Assembly: GCA_964565705.1 (NCBI GenBank)
Contig: CAZMGD010000004.1
Coordinates: forward strand, 1-64,000
Direction of reading: 5' to 3'
Length of the DNA stretch: 64,000 nucleotides
Source: CAZMGD01 sp964565705
GTDB taxonomy: Bacteria; Actinomycetota; Acidimicrobiia; Acidimicrobiales; Ilumatobacteraceae
Shown here: piece after piece, positions 17,457 through 24,415 of the stretch
How positions within the stretch are numbered: the stretch's first letter is position 1
Layout: each line of letters begins with the position of its first letter
Made by a program: the position numbers and the translations under genes
The notes under the pieces: model-generated
What the model saw: the letters and a program-made list of their open reading frames with translations, nothing else
What the model was told of the DNA's origin: nothing
Database searches by the model: none

Positions 17457-18334
17457 CACGCCTCCTGTCCGCGGGCGCGTGCTGCGGCTGCCCGCAGCGC
17501 CCTGGTGGTGAGCTCGCCGGCGAGGTGCCGCTTGTACTCGGCCGGTCCTCGCTGGTCGGTGTAGGGGTTGCAGTGCTGGGCGGCGAGCGCGCCGGCGGCT
17601 GCGAACGAGTCCTCGTCGGCGGCTCGGCCGACCAGCGCTGCTTCGGCCTCGGGCGCGCAGAAGTGGGACGCGCCCACCGCGGTGAGGCCGATGCCGGCCT
17701 CGGTGATCGTGTCGCCGTCCAGCCACAGGCACGCCCCGGCGGCGGCGATCGCCCAGTCGCCGGCCCGCCGCTCCACCTTCTGGTAGCTGCTGCCGCCCCC
17801 CGGCCGGATCGGGACGCGGATCTCGGTGATCATCTCCGCCGGTCCGCACTGCGTCTCGTACGGCCCGACGTGGAGGTCGCGGGCAGACACCTCGCGTTCG
17901 CCGCTGCTCGACGTGATGACCACAGTGGCCTTCGTCGCCGCGAACACGGCGGACAGGTCCTCCGATGGATCGGCCTGGCCGAGCGAGCCGCCGATCGTGC
18001 CCCGGTTGCGGACGATCGGGTCGGCGATCACCCGCTCGGCGTCGTGCAGGATGCGGTAGTGCTCGCCGGCGACCGGCGAGGCGAGCAGCTCGGCGTGGCG
18101 GGTCATCGCCCCGATCCGCAGTGCGTCGCCGTCGACACGCACGTAGGACAGGCTCGGCGCCAGGTCGTTGATGTCGATCAGGTACTCGGGTCGGGCCAGG
18201 CGCAGCTTCATCATCGGCAGCAGCGAGTGGCCGCCGGCGACGAGCCGGGCCTCCGGTCCGTGACGTTCGAGCAGTGCGATCGCGTGGTCGACGCTGCTCG
18301 CTCGTTCGTAGTCGAACGGCGCGGGTGTCTGCAT
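17456..18334 (-). CDS. coxM: Carbon monoxide dehydrogenase medium subunit (CoxM), FAD-binding
   Basis: A 292-residue FAD subunit. FAD-binding motifs VAGGHSLLPMM near residue 33 and TIGGSLGQADPSEDL near 111 are present, followed by the CO_deh_flav C-terminal domain. It is the first gene of the M-S-L order, which is characteristic of form I clusters. The ATG at 18334 has an AGGGGG ribosome-binding site 6 nt upstream; an upstream GTG would add 20 residues without homology. The divergent gene is a LysR regulator. Confidence 0.92.
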   Translation of the reverse strand: MQTPAPFDYERASSVDHAIALLERHGPEARLVAGGHSLLPMMKLRLARPEYLIDINDLAPSLSYVRVDGDALRIGAMTRHAELLASPVAGEHYRILHDAERVIADPIVRNRGTIGGSLGQADPSEDLSAVFAATKATVVITSSSGEREVSARDLHVGPYETQCGPAEMITEIRVPIRPGGGSSYQKVERRAGDWAIAAAGACLWLDGDTITEAGIGLTAVGASHFCAPEAEAALVGRAADEDSFAAAGALAAQHCNPYTDQRGPAEYKRHLAGELTTRALRAAAARARGQEA

Positions 18335-18379
18335 GATGCCCCCTGTTGCCCCCAGATGACGCGTCCCGCCAGGGTGCAC

Positions 18380-18418
18380 CCGTTCGCGGGCCACGGCAAG
18401 GGCGCCGTAAGCGAACGG
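18380..18418. promoter_or_regulatory. Inverted repeat ccgttcgc ... gcgaacgg, candidate LysR-type operator
   Basis: Two 8-bp arms at 18380-18387 and 18411-18418 lie in the 122-bp divergent region between coxM and the LysR gene. LysR proteins commonly bind such inverted repeats near a divergent target promoter. The 23-bp spacing is longer than the classical T-N11-A site, so the assignment is tentative. Confidence 0.35.
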
Positions 18419-18442
18419 TTAACCCGCGGCGCCGGCGGTCCC

Positions 18443-18448
18443 TACAGT
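18443..18448 (+). promoter_or_regulatory. Likely leaderless -10 element (TACAGT) of the LysR gene
   Basis: TACAGT ends 8 nt before the GTG at 18457, supporting that start over the GTG at 18451, which would be only 2 nt away. Confidence 0.4.
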
Positions 18449-18456
18449 GCGTGGCG

Positions 18457-19419
18457 GTGACGTTGAACCAGCTGAAGGTGTTCGTGCTGGCGGTGCGCCT
18501 CGGATCGCTGCGCGCGGCGGCCCAGGCCCTGGGGGTGAGCGAGCCGGCGGTGTCGCAGGCGCTGACCGCGCTGCGCCAGAGCCTCGGCGACCAGCTGCTC
18601 GTGCGCGAGGGCTCGGCGATGGTGCTGACGCCGGCGGGGCGGCGGGTCGTGGGCCTCGCCTCGCAGATGGTCAACCTGGCCGTCGAGGCCGAGGCCGCGG
18701 TGCGCCAGTCGCACGGCGCGCCGGAGCTGTTGCGGGTCGCGGCGACCGCGACCGTCGGCGACGCGGTCGTACCGGCGCTGCTCCAGGCGTTCACCAATCG
18801 GGTCACCAACGTCGAGGCGACCCTCGCGATCGGCACCCACGACGAGATCGCCGCCCTGCTGAACGAGCGCCTCGCCGACGTCGCGATCGGGCCCCGCCTC
18901 GCCGGCCAGGAATCGCCGGGCGTCCAGAGCGAGCCCCTCCAGCGCTTCCGGCTCGCGTTCGTCGCCGCCCGCTCGGAGGCGATCACTCAGAACGGTGTGG
19001 TGCGCTGGTCGCAGCTCGGCGCGATCGACTGGTACGTCGACCCGAGCGGCACGGACGCGCGCAGCGAGATCGGCGTGCTGCTGCGCCGCGCCGGCGTGCC
19101 CGAGCACCGGATCACCGTGTTCCCGAGCCAGGCCGCGGCATGGGCGGCCGCGGTGGGAGGTGGTGCGATCGCCCCGGCGATCGAGCACCTGTGGGCGCCG
19201 GCCGGTCATCCCGAGCTGGCGCTCGTCCCGATGGAGGGGGCGCCGTTCGACATGCTGTGGTACGCCAACATGCTCGGCGGTGACCGCCGTCCGCTGGCTG
19301 CTGGCCGGCTGCAGCGGTTCCTCGCCACCCCGGACGCGATCCAGGCGATGTACCGCACCGACGGCGGTGTACCGGCCTCCCGGTTCCGTCCGCCCGTCCA
19401 CATCTCGATCTGGAGCTGA
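18457..19419 (+). CDS. LysR-family transcriptional regulator, likely controlling the cox genes
   Basis: A 320-residue regulator. The winged helix-turn-helix occupies residues 1-60: NQLKVFVLAVRLGSLRAAAQ then LGVSEPAVSQALTALRQSLG and LTPAGRRV. The remainder is a periplasmic-binding-like effector domain. It is transcribed divergently from coxM with a candidate inverted-repeat site between. LysR regulators of the CbbR type often sit beside coxMSL, so control of CO oxidation is a reasonable inference from position. The GTG at 18457 was chosen from the promoter spacing. Confidence 0.87.
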   Translation: MTLNQLKVFVLAVRLGSLRAAAQALGVSEPAVSQALTALRQSLGDQLLVREGSAMVLTPAGRRVVGLASQMVNLAVEAEAAVRQSHGAPELLRVAATATVGDAVVPALLQAFTNRVTNVEATLAIGTHDEIAALLNERLADVAIGPRLAGQESPGVQSEPLQRFRLAFVAARSEAITQNGVVRWSQLGAIDWYVDPSGTDARSEIGVLLRRAGVPEHRITVFPSQAAAWAAAVGGGAIAPAIEHLWAPAGHPELALVPMEGAPFDMLWYANMLGGDRRPLAAGRLQRFLATPDAIQAMYRTDGGVPASRFRPPVHISIWS

Positions 19420-19440
19420 CCCTGCGGGCGGTGACCCTGC

Positions 19441-19490
19441 GTTCTCGGTCGGTTTCTGGTCGCTCCAGCGACCAGAAACCGACCGAGAAC
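19441..19490. repeat. Palindromic repeat, copy 2 (24-nt arms)
   Basis: Identical to the core of the copy at 11575: gttctcggtcggtttctggt on the left arm, 2-nt centre, then the exact complement. It begins 22 bp after the LysR stop and probably acts as its terminator. Confidence 0.85.
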
Positions 19491-19592
19491 CTGAGGGGGC
19501 CGGCGTGAGCGGTGAGTTCGGAGGGTGGATGGCGTCTGAGGTGCATCGAGACGCGGGACGAACCAGCGGGCGGCGGCCGCCGCGAGGCCGTG

Positions 19593-19886
19593 ATGATCAT
19601 CGACGGGCGGGAGACCGTCGTGTGGGTGCCGCCCACCGGCGTGCTGCCGACCCTCGCCGTCGTGGACCACCTCTGCCGGCTGCAACTCGACGCCCGGCGT
19701 CTCGGTGGCGAACTCGTGCTGCGCAACCCGTGCGCCGACCTCCAGCGGTTGATCCGCCTCGCCGGCCTGGCCGAGACGCTAGGGGTCGATGTGGTCGGGC
19801 ATCCCGGCAGCGGCGAACAGCTCGGGGTAGAGGAAGTGGTGCAGCCCGATCAGCTTGCCGTCGGCGACCTCGATGATCTGGAGTGA
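19593..19886 (+). CDS. Small STAS-like protein, convergently overlapping an ECF sigma gene
   Basis: A 97-residue protein. Residues 15-65 (PTLAVVDHLCRLQLDARRLG, then LVLRNPCADLQRLIRLAGLA) look like the core of a short STAS / anti-sigma-antagonist-like domain seen in actinobacteria beside ECF sigma genes. The last 35 residues are encoded opposite the 3' end of the sigma factor gene: the two genes run tail to tail and overlap by 108 bp. The ATG at 19593 follows a GTG; no clear ribosome-binding site is visible. A role as a regulatory partner of the sigma factor is inference. Confidence 0.55.
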   Translation: MIIDGRETVVWVPPTGVLPTLAVVDHLCRLQLDARRLGGELVLRNPCADLQRLIRLAGLAETLGVDVVGHPGSGEQLGVEEVVQPDQLAVGDLDDLE

Positions 19887-20732
19887 GAACGGGCTCCACC
19901 CGCCCGCGACCGGATCGGGCTTGTAGGCCCAGAACGCCGGCGAGCCGTTGTACTCGGTCGGGAACAGCTTCGACCCCTCGCAGGCCGCGCCCTGGCCGGT
20001 GTACCACTTGCCCATCTCGACCGGATCGCTGAGCCAGAGATCGAACGGCGGCATCGAGAACGTCGCGTCGTCGTGGATCAGCGCCACCAGCGCATCGACG
20101 TCGTAGGCCTCGAACGCGGCGACGTAGCGGGCCAGCAGCTCACGCTGCTCATCGTCGAGGTCAGGCACGGGTGCGTCGCGCAGGTTGCTGTCGGCGATCG
20201 TGGCCCGGGCCCGCTGCAGCGCGCTGTTGACCGAGGCGACCGACGTGTCGAGCAGTTCGGCGACCTCGTCGGCGTGCCAGTGCAGCACCTCGCGCAGGAT
20301 CAGCACGGCTCGCTGCTTCGGCGGCAGCACCTGGAGCGCGGCGACGAACGCGAGGCGGATCGACTCGCGCCCTGCGGCGATCTCGGCAGGGTCGCCGTCG
20401 GCGGGCACCACCCGGGCATCGGCGATCGGCTGCACCCACGCGTGCTCGCCGACCGGTGCTCCGAGCTGGCTGTCGGCGGTGGACGACGGGCCGAGGTCCA
20501 TCGGCCTGGCCCGCCGCTGCGGACCTTTCAGCATGTCGAGGCACACGTTGGTGGCGATGCGGTACAGCCACGACCGCAGCGCCGATCGGCCCTCGAAGCG
20601 GTCGAGGTTGCGCCAGGCCCGCACCATCGTCTCCTGCACGGCGTCTTCGGCCTCGAACCCCGAGCCGAGCATCCGGTAGCAGTACCCGGTCAGCTCCCGC
20701 CGGTAGGTCTCGAGGTCAGGATTGCTCAGCAC
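19779..20732 (-). CDS. ECF RNA polymerase sigma factor with C-terminal SnoaL-like domain (SigG/sigma-70 subfamily 5 type)
   Basis: A 317-residue extracytoplasmic-function sigma factor. Region 2 spans about residues 10-75 (EDAVQETMVRAWRNLDRFEG, then SWLYRIATNVCLDML); region 4 is near 140-190 (LPPKQRAVLILREVLHWHAD, then SVNSALQRARATI). The last 110 residues form a SnoaL-like domain that replaces an anti-sigma factor in this subfamily. The GTG at 20732 comes only 9 bp after a 46-bp palindrome. It is convergent with, and overlaps, the STAS-like gene. The target regulon is unknown. Confidence 0.88.
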   Translation of the reverse strand: MLSNPDLETYRRELTGYCYRMLGSGFEAEDAVQETMVRAWRNLDRFEGRSALRSWLYRIATNVCLDMLKGPQRRARPMDLGPSSTADSQLGAPVGEHAWVQPIADARVVPADGDPAEIAAGRESIRLAFVAALQVLPPKQRAVLILREVLHWHADEVAELLDTSVASVNSALQRARATIADSNLRDAPVPDLDDEQRELLARYVAAFEAYDVDALVALIHDDATFSMPPFDLWLSDPVEMGKWYTGQGAACEGSKLFPTEYNGSPAFWAYKPDPVAGGWSPFSLQIIEVADGKLIGLHHFLYPELFAAAGMPDHIDP

Positions 20733-20741
20733 CCCTGGGAG

Positions 20742-20787
20742 TCTTGCAGTCGGATCGGTCCCCGCGGGGACCGATCCGACTGCAAGA
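20742..20787. repeat. 46-bp perfect palindrome before the sigma factor gene
   Basis: The sequence tcttgcagtcggatcggtcc followed by ccgc and its complement is a perfect inverted repeat with no loop. It lies between the Nfu-N gene stop and the sigma factor GTG, on the same strand as both. It likely terminates the upstream gene or sequesters the sigma factor's translation start. Its sequence differs from the gttctcggtcgg family. Confidence 0.8.
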
Positions 20788-20794
20788 ACGGTGT

Positions 20795-21262
20795 TCAGGC
20801 TTGGGTGGCGCGCCACTTCTCTCTCGCCGAACGGCTGCGGTCGAGGAGGTGCACCGGCACCTTCTTGGCCGCCTCGGACCAGGGGTCGCTGCCCCCGCCG
20901 CCGTCGCCGCCGCTGGTCACCGCAGCCGCGGCGGGCTCCTCGGGTGCCACGTCTTCGAACACCGGCGGTTCCATGCCGGGCTTCCAGTACTGGTAGAGGT
21001 CGCGGACGATGTCGTCGAGGCCCGACTCGTCGTAGCCCTTGGCCAGGTCGACGGTGATCTGGTTGGCGAAGACGTGCACACCGCCGACGTGACCGGTCGC
21101 GAACATGCGCCGGGCCAGCACGGCGGCGGGGCGGTCGCCCGTGGCCTCGGCAGCGCTGGCGAAGTGCTCGTGGCCCATCCCGGTCAAGCTGCGGTTGGCC
21201 TCGAACCGGACGATCCCGGGAATGCTGGTTGGCTTGTGCTCCACGGCGACGGGCTGGCCCAT
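20795..21262 (-). CDS. Nfu/NifU N-terminal domain protein
   Basis: A 155-residue protein. Residues 10-90 resemble the Scaffold protein Nfu/NifU N-terminal domain (PF08712): FEANRSLTGMGHEHFASAAE, LARRMFATGHVGGVHVFANQ and ITVDLAKG. The C-terminal NifU CxxC domain is absent, and the protein ends in an Ala/Gly-rich low-complexity linker and a basic tail. The family is linked to Fe-S cluster handling, but without the CxxC domain the function is uncertain. The ATG at 21262 has TAGTGT 9 nt upstream. Confidence 0.65.
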   Translation of the reverse strand: MGQPVAVEHKPTSIPGIVRFEANRSLTGMGHEHFASAAEATGDRPAAVLARRMFATGHVGGVHVFANQITVDLAKGYDESGLDDIVRDLYQYWKPGMEPPVFEDVAPEEPAAAAVTSGGDGGGGSDPWSEAAKKVPVHLLDRSRSAREKWRATQA

Positions 21263-21271
21263 AGGGTTCCG

Positions 21272-21277
21272 ACACTA
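21272..21277 (-). promoter_or_regulatory. Likely leaderless -10 element (TAGTGT) of the Nfu-N gene
   Basis: TAGTGT on the minus strand, 9 nt before the ATG at 21262. Confidence 0.4.
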
Positions 21278-21306
21278 CTGGCTGAGCGCCACGACCTCCC
21301 GGTCCG

Positions 21307-24039
21307 TCAGGCGGCGGGCTCCAAGCCGTTGCGGACCGCCCACGCCGCCACCTCGGCGCGCCCGGACAGGCCGAGCTTGGTGAGGATGTTGCTCACGTGC
21401 ACCGCCGCGGTCTTCGGGGAGATGTACAGGCGGTCGGCGAGCTGGCCGTTGGTCAGCCCCTCGGCGATCAGCACGGCGACCTCTCGCTCGCGGGCGGTCA
21501 GCCCGCCGTCGGCGCGTTGGGTGGCGCCCTCGAGCCGGCGCAGCAGCGCCTCGGCCCGATCGCGCCGCCAGCCGGGCCACCTCGCCAGGTCGGCGTCGTG
21601 CGCCAACCGGGCCTGCTCCAGCGCAGCTTGACGGTCGCCGGTCGCGAGCAGCGACGTCGCCAGGGCGATGCGCATCGAGGCCCGCAGCGGCACCGTGAGC
21701 ATCGGCGCCCCATCGGCCAGCGCTGCCGACAGCTCCTCGACCGCACGCCGGTGGTCACCGTCGGCCGCCGCCAGCAGCCCGTCGACGAACCCGCCGGCGG
21801 TCACCGCGGCGGGCTGCCCGGCGAAGCGCTCCGGCACCTGGCGCACCTCCGCCGCCGGCACCCCGGCCTGGAGCAGCGAGTCGACCAGACCGACCAGCTC
21901 GCCGACCAACCACGCGCTGTCGCGCAGCCTTCCCGCCCGCAGGTAGCCGTCGAGGGCTGCCCGCGCCGCGTTCGGGTCGTTGGCCAGCGCGGCGACCAGC
22001 GCCTCCATGTAGGCACGGCTCCGCTCGCTCACACCGTCACAGCCCAGCGCCCGCGCGTCCGGTCCGTTGCCGACGAGCTGGCGAGCGTCGGCGAGGCGCC
22101 CCTCCTCGGCAGCCAGCACCACCTGCTCGTAGCTCGCCAGGTTGAACACCCGGGCGCCAGGCGGCTTGCTCCACCGAGCGGCCCCCTGCTCCACCGCCCG
22201 CCGGTAGGCGGCGAGATCGCCGTTGCCATAGGCCACGTCCATCTCCCACCGCAATGCGTCGCGCCCGAGCTTGTCGAACCCGGTGCGGGCCGCCACCCGG
22301 TACAGCTCGTCGAGCATCGCCCGTGCCTCGTCCGAGTGAGGCGGGAGCAGCTCCAGCATGTTGTGGATGCCGCGGCAGACCAGTACGCCGTCGTCGATCG
22401 CCCGCGCCCGCTCGACCGCGTCGAGCAGCACCGCCCGGGCCGTGTCGCGGTCGACGACCATGTTCAGCGCGCTGCCGCGCTCGATCCGCGCCTGGGCAGC
22501 CACGTAGGCGTCGCCGATCTCGTCGGCGTCGGCGATCGCGAGGTCGGCGTACTGCACCGCGCCCACGCTGCGCTCCACGAGCATCTGCAGCTGGGCCAGG
22601 GCACCGTAGGCACGGGCTCGCTCGACGCCGAGCGGCAGGTCGGCGACGAAGGCCTCCAGCTCGCCGATCGAGCGGTCGAAGTCGTCGAACAGCCCCAGCT
22701 CGAGCTGGAACCGAGCCCGGAACCGCAGCGCGTCCGCACGCCCCGTGCCGTCGTCGGCCAACGCGATCCACCGCTGGGCGTAGCCCATTGCCTCGTCGGT
22801 GAAGTCGAGTCGCCACGCAGCCTCGGTGGCGACCGACAGCAGCTCGACGTCGTCGGGATCCTCCCCCAGCGCCTCACCGGCCAGCCGCAACGCCTGGAAC
22901 GACGCCCCCTTCTGGAGGTACGTGCGAGCGCTCGCCCGAGCGATCGCGATCAGGTCGTCGTAGCGGCCGGCGCCCTGCGCGTGACGAGCGAGCGCCGACG
23001 CGTCCGGGTGGTCGAGCGCGCTCATCGCGTCGAACGCCCGCTGGTGCAGGCGGCGCCGCTCGCGGCCGAGGAGCTGCTGGACGATCGTGTCGGCCACCAG
23101 CGCATGGTCGAACCAGAAGTGGTCGTCGGAGACCTCGATCACGAGACCGCCGATCACGAGCCCGCGCAGCACCTCGAGCAGCTCGCTCTCGCCGAGGTCG
23201 GTGACCGCCGAGATGAGGTCGAACGACGTGGGCCGCCCGAACACGGCGAGCGCCTCGAGCGCCCGCCGCTCGTCGGGTTGCAGCCCGCTGAGCTGGTGGC
23301 GGACCGCGTCGTCGAGGCTCCACGGCAGCTGCGCGGACGCGAGGTCGTCGATGCACGCGTCGGGCCCGATGACGCGGATGATCTCCTCCAGCACGAACGG
23401 GATCCCGGCGCTGCGGCGGTGGATCACCTCGACCGCCGCCGACGACGGCGGGCGGCCACTGATCGCCTGGAGCATGAGCGCGACCTCTCCCCGGTCCAGG
23501 CGGTCGAGGCGCACCTGCTCCACGCTGTGGCGGCGCTCCAGGTTGAGGACCAGCTGACCTCCGGGCGCGCCGCGGGACAGGTCGCTCGGCCGGTACGTGC
23601 CGACGACGACCAACCGCGGACTGGACTGCTGGGTGATCGCATCGAGCACCGTGGCGCTGGCCGCGTCCGCCCAGTGGAGGTCTTCGACCAGGAGCACGGT
23701 GCGACCGCACGACGCGGCGTTGTGCACGGCATCGATCGCCGCCCGCGCCACGTCGCCGTCCTGCGCCGACGCCGGCGCGAGCTGGGCGACGAGGTGGAAA
23801 GGCCGACCGAGCGACGCCGGCTGGGCCTGGGCCGTCAGCAGCGTGACATCGGCCGGCAGGCCCTCGGCGAACTCGCGCAGCAGGCGGCTCTTGCCGATCC
23901 CGGCCTCACCGGACACGAGCGCGACGAAGGGCAGGTCGCCGGCTCCGACCTCCGCCGCCTCGACGAGGCCGTTGAGGCGATCGAGCGGATCGGAGCGGCC
24001 GATCATGACCGGGCTGAGCCCGACGCGCCCGATCAGCAC
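21307..24039 (-). CDS. Large ATP-binding LuxR-type regulator (LAL family)
   Basis: A protein of about 910 residues. The N-terminal AAA/NACHT-like ATPase has Walker A SGEAGIGKSRLL near residue 45 and a Walker B ending LLVEDLHWAD; a long helical repeat region of tetratricopeptide type follows, and a LuxR helix-turn-helix closes the protein (LTAREREVAVLIAEGLTNGQ, then KTAAVHVSNILTKLG). LAL regulators sense small ligands and activate secondary or carbon metabolism genes. The GTG at 24039 was chosen because TAGCGT lies 7 nt upstream. A GTG at 24111, overlapping the small upstream gene by 4 bp, and ATG at 24006 are alternatives. Confidence 0.85.
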   Translation of the reverse strand: MLIGRVGLSPVMIGRSDPLDRLNGLVEAAEVGAGDLPFVALVSGEAGIGKSRLLREFAEGLPADVTLLTAQAQPASLGRPFHLVAQLAPASAQDGDVARAAIDAVHNAASCGRTVLLVEDLHWADAASATVLDAITQQSSPRLVVVGTYRPSDLSRGAPGGQLVLNLERRHSVEQVRLDRLDRGEVALMLQAISGRPPSSAAVEVIHRRSAGIPFVLEEIIRVIGPDACIDDLASAQLPWSLDDAVRHQLSGLQPDERRALEALAVFGRPTSFDLISAVTDLGESELLEVLRGLVIGGLVIEVSDDHFWFDHALVADTIVQQLLGRERRRLHQRAFDAMSALDHPDASALARHAQGAGRYDDLIAIARASARTYLQKGASFQALRLAGEALGEDPDDVELLSVATEAAWRLDFTDEAMGYAQRWIALADDGTGRADALRFRARFQLELGLFDDFDRSIGELEAFVADLPLGVERARAYGALAQLQMLVERSVGAVQYADLAIADADEIGDAYVAAQARIERGSALNMVVDRDTARAVLLDAVERARAIDDGVLVCRGIHNMLELLPPHSDEARAMLDELYRVAARTGFDKLGRDALRWEMDVAYGNGDLAAYRRAVEQGAARWSKPPGARVFNLASYEQVVLAAEEGRLADARQLVGNGPDARALGCDGVSERSRAYMEALVAALANDPNAARAALDGYLRAGRLRDSAWLVGELVGLVDSLLQAGVPAAEVRQVPERFAGQPAAVTAGGFVDGLLAAADGDHRRAVEELSAALADGAPMLTVPLRASMRIALATSLLATGDRQAALEQARLAHDADLARWPGWRRDRAEALLRRLEGATQRADGGLTAREREVAVLIAEGLTNGQLADRLYISPKTAAVHVSNILTKLGLSGRAEVAAWAVRNGLEPAA

Positions 24040-24046
24040 ACGGGCA

Positions 24047-24052
24047 ACGCTA
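24047..24052 (-). promoter_or_regulatory. Likely leaderless -10 element (TAGCGT) of the LAL regulator
   Basis: TAGCGT on the minus strand, 7 nt before the GTG at 24039, identical to the hexamers at 5503 and 10176. Confidence 0.35.
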
Positions 24053-24107
24053 GCGCCGGACCCGGTGGGTGGCTGTTGGCCCACCGGGTCGACGGCGTGC
24101 GCTGCGC

Positions 24108-24311
24108 TCACGCCACCCGCGCAACCGTCTGGTCAGGCGACGGCGCGGGCAGGTGGACGAGACGCGCGAGCTGGGTGGTGTCGACTGCCGCCAGACCACC
24201 GGGGTCGGCGCCGGCGCGTGCGCGGCGGCCGAACCGGCGTCGGCGGTCAGCGGATGCCTGGAGCGCCTCGCGGCGCTGAGCGGCCAACTCGGAGGTGAGC
24301 TGCAGGTACAT
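24108..24311 (-). CDS. Small hypothetical protein, 67 residues
   Basis: A short basic protein beginning MYLQLTSELAAQRREALQAS and followed by an Arg-rich stretch; it looks helical and soluble. I do not recognise a family. Support for a real gene is an AAGGA ribosome-binding site about 10 nt before the ATG at 24311. The stop overlaps an alternative GTG start (24111) of the LAL regulator in a GTGA arrangement, which would couple the two. Confidence 0.4.
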   Translation of the reverse strand: MYLQLTSELAAQRREALQASADRRRRFGRRARAGADPGGLAAVDTTQLARLVHLPAPSPDQTVARVA

Positions 24312-24415
24312 CGGACGGATCCTTCGTGTGAGCGTTTCGTGGACGCTTCCCAGGATGAGTCCCTGAGGTACGCCGCCACATCGGGCGATCTACCTATTTG
24401 TGCCGACCCGGCTAC

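Noticed and set aside
21397..24279. A 960-codon plus-strand frame opposite the LAL regulator
   Set aside because: The composition is that of an antisense shadow; Walker and LuxR motifs are all on the minus strand.
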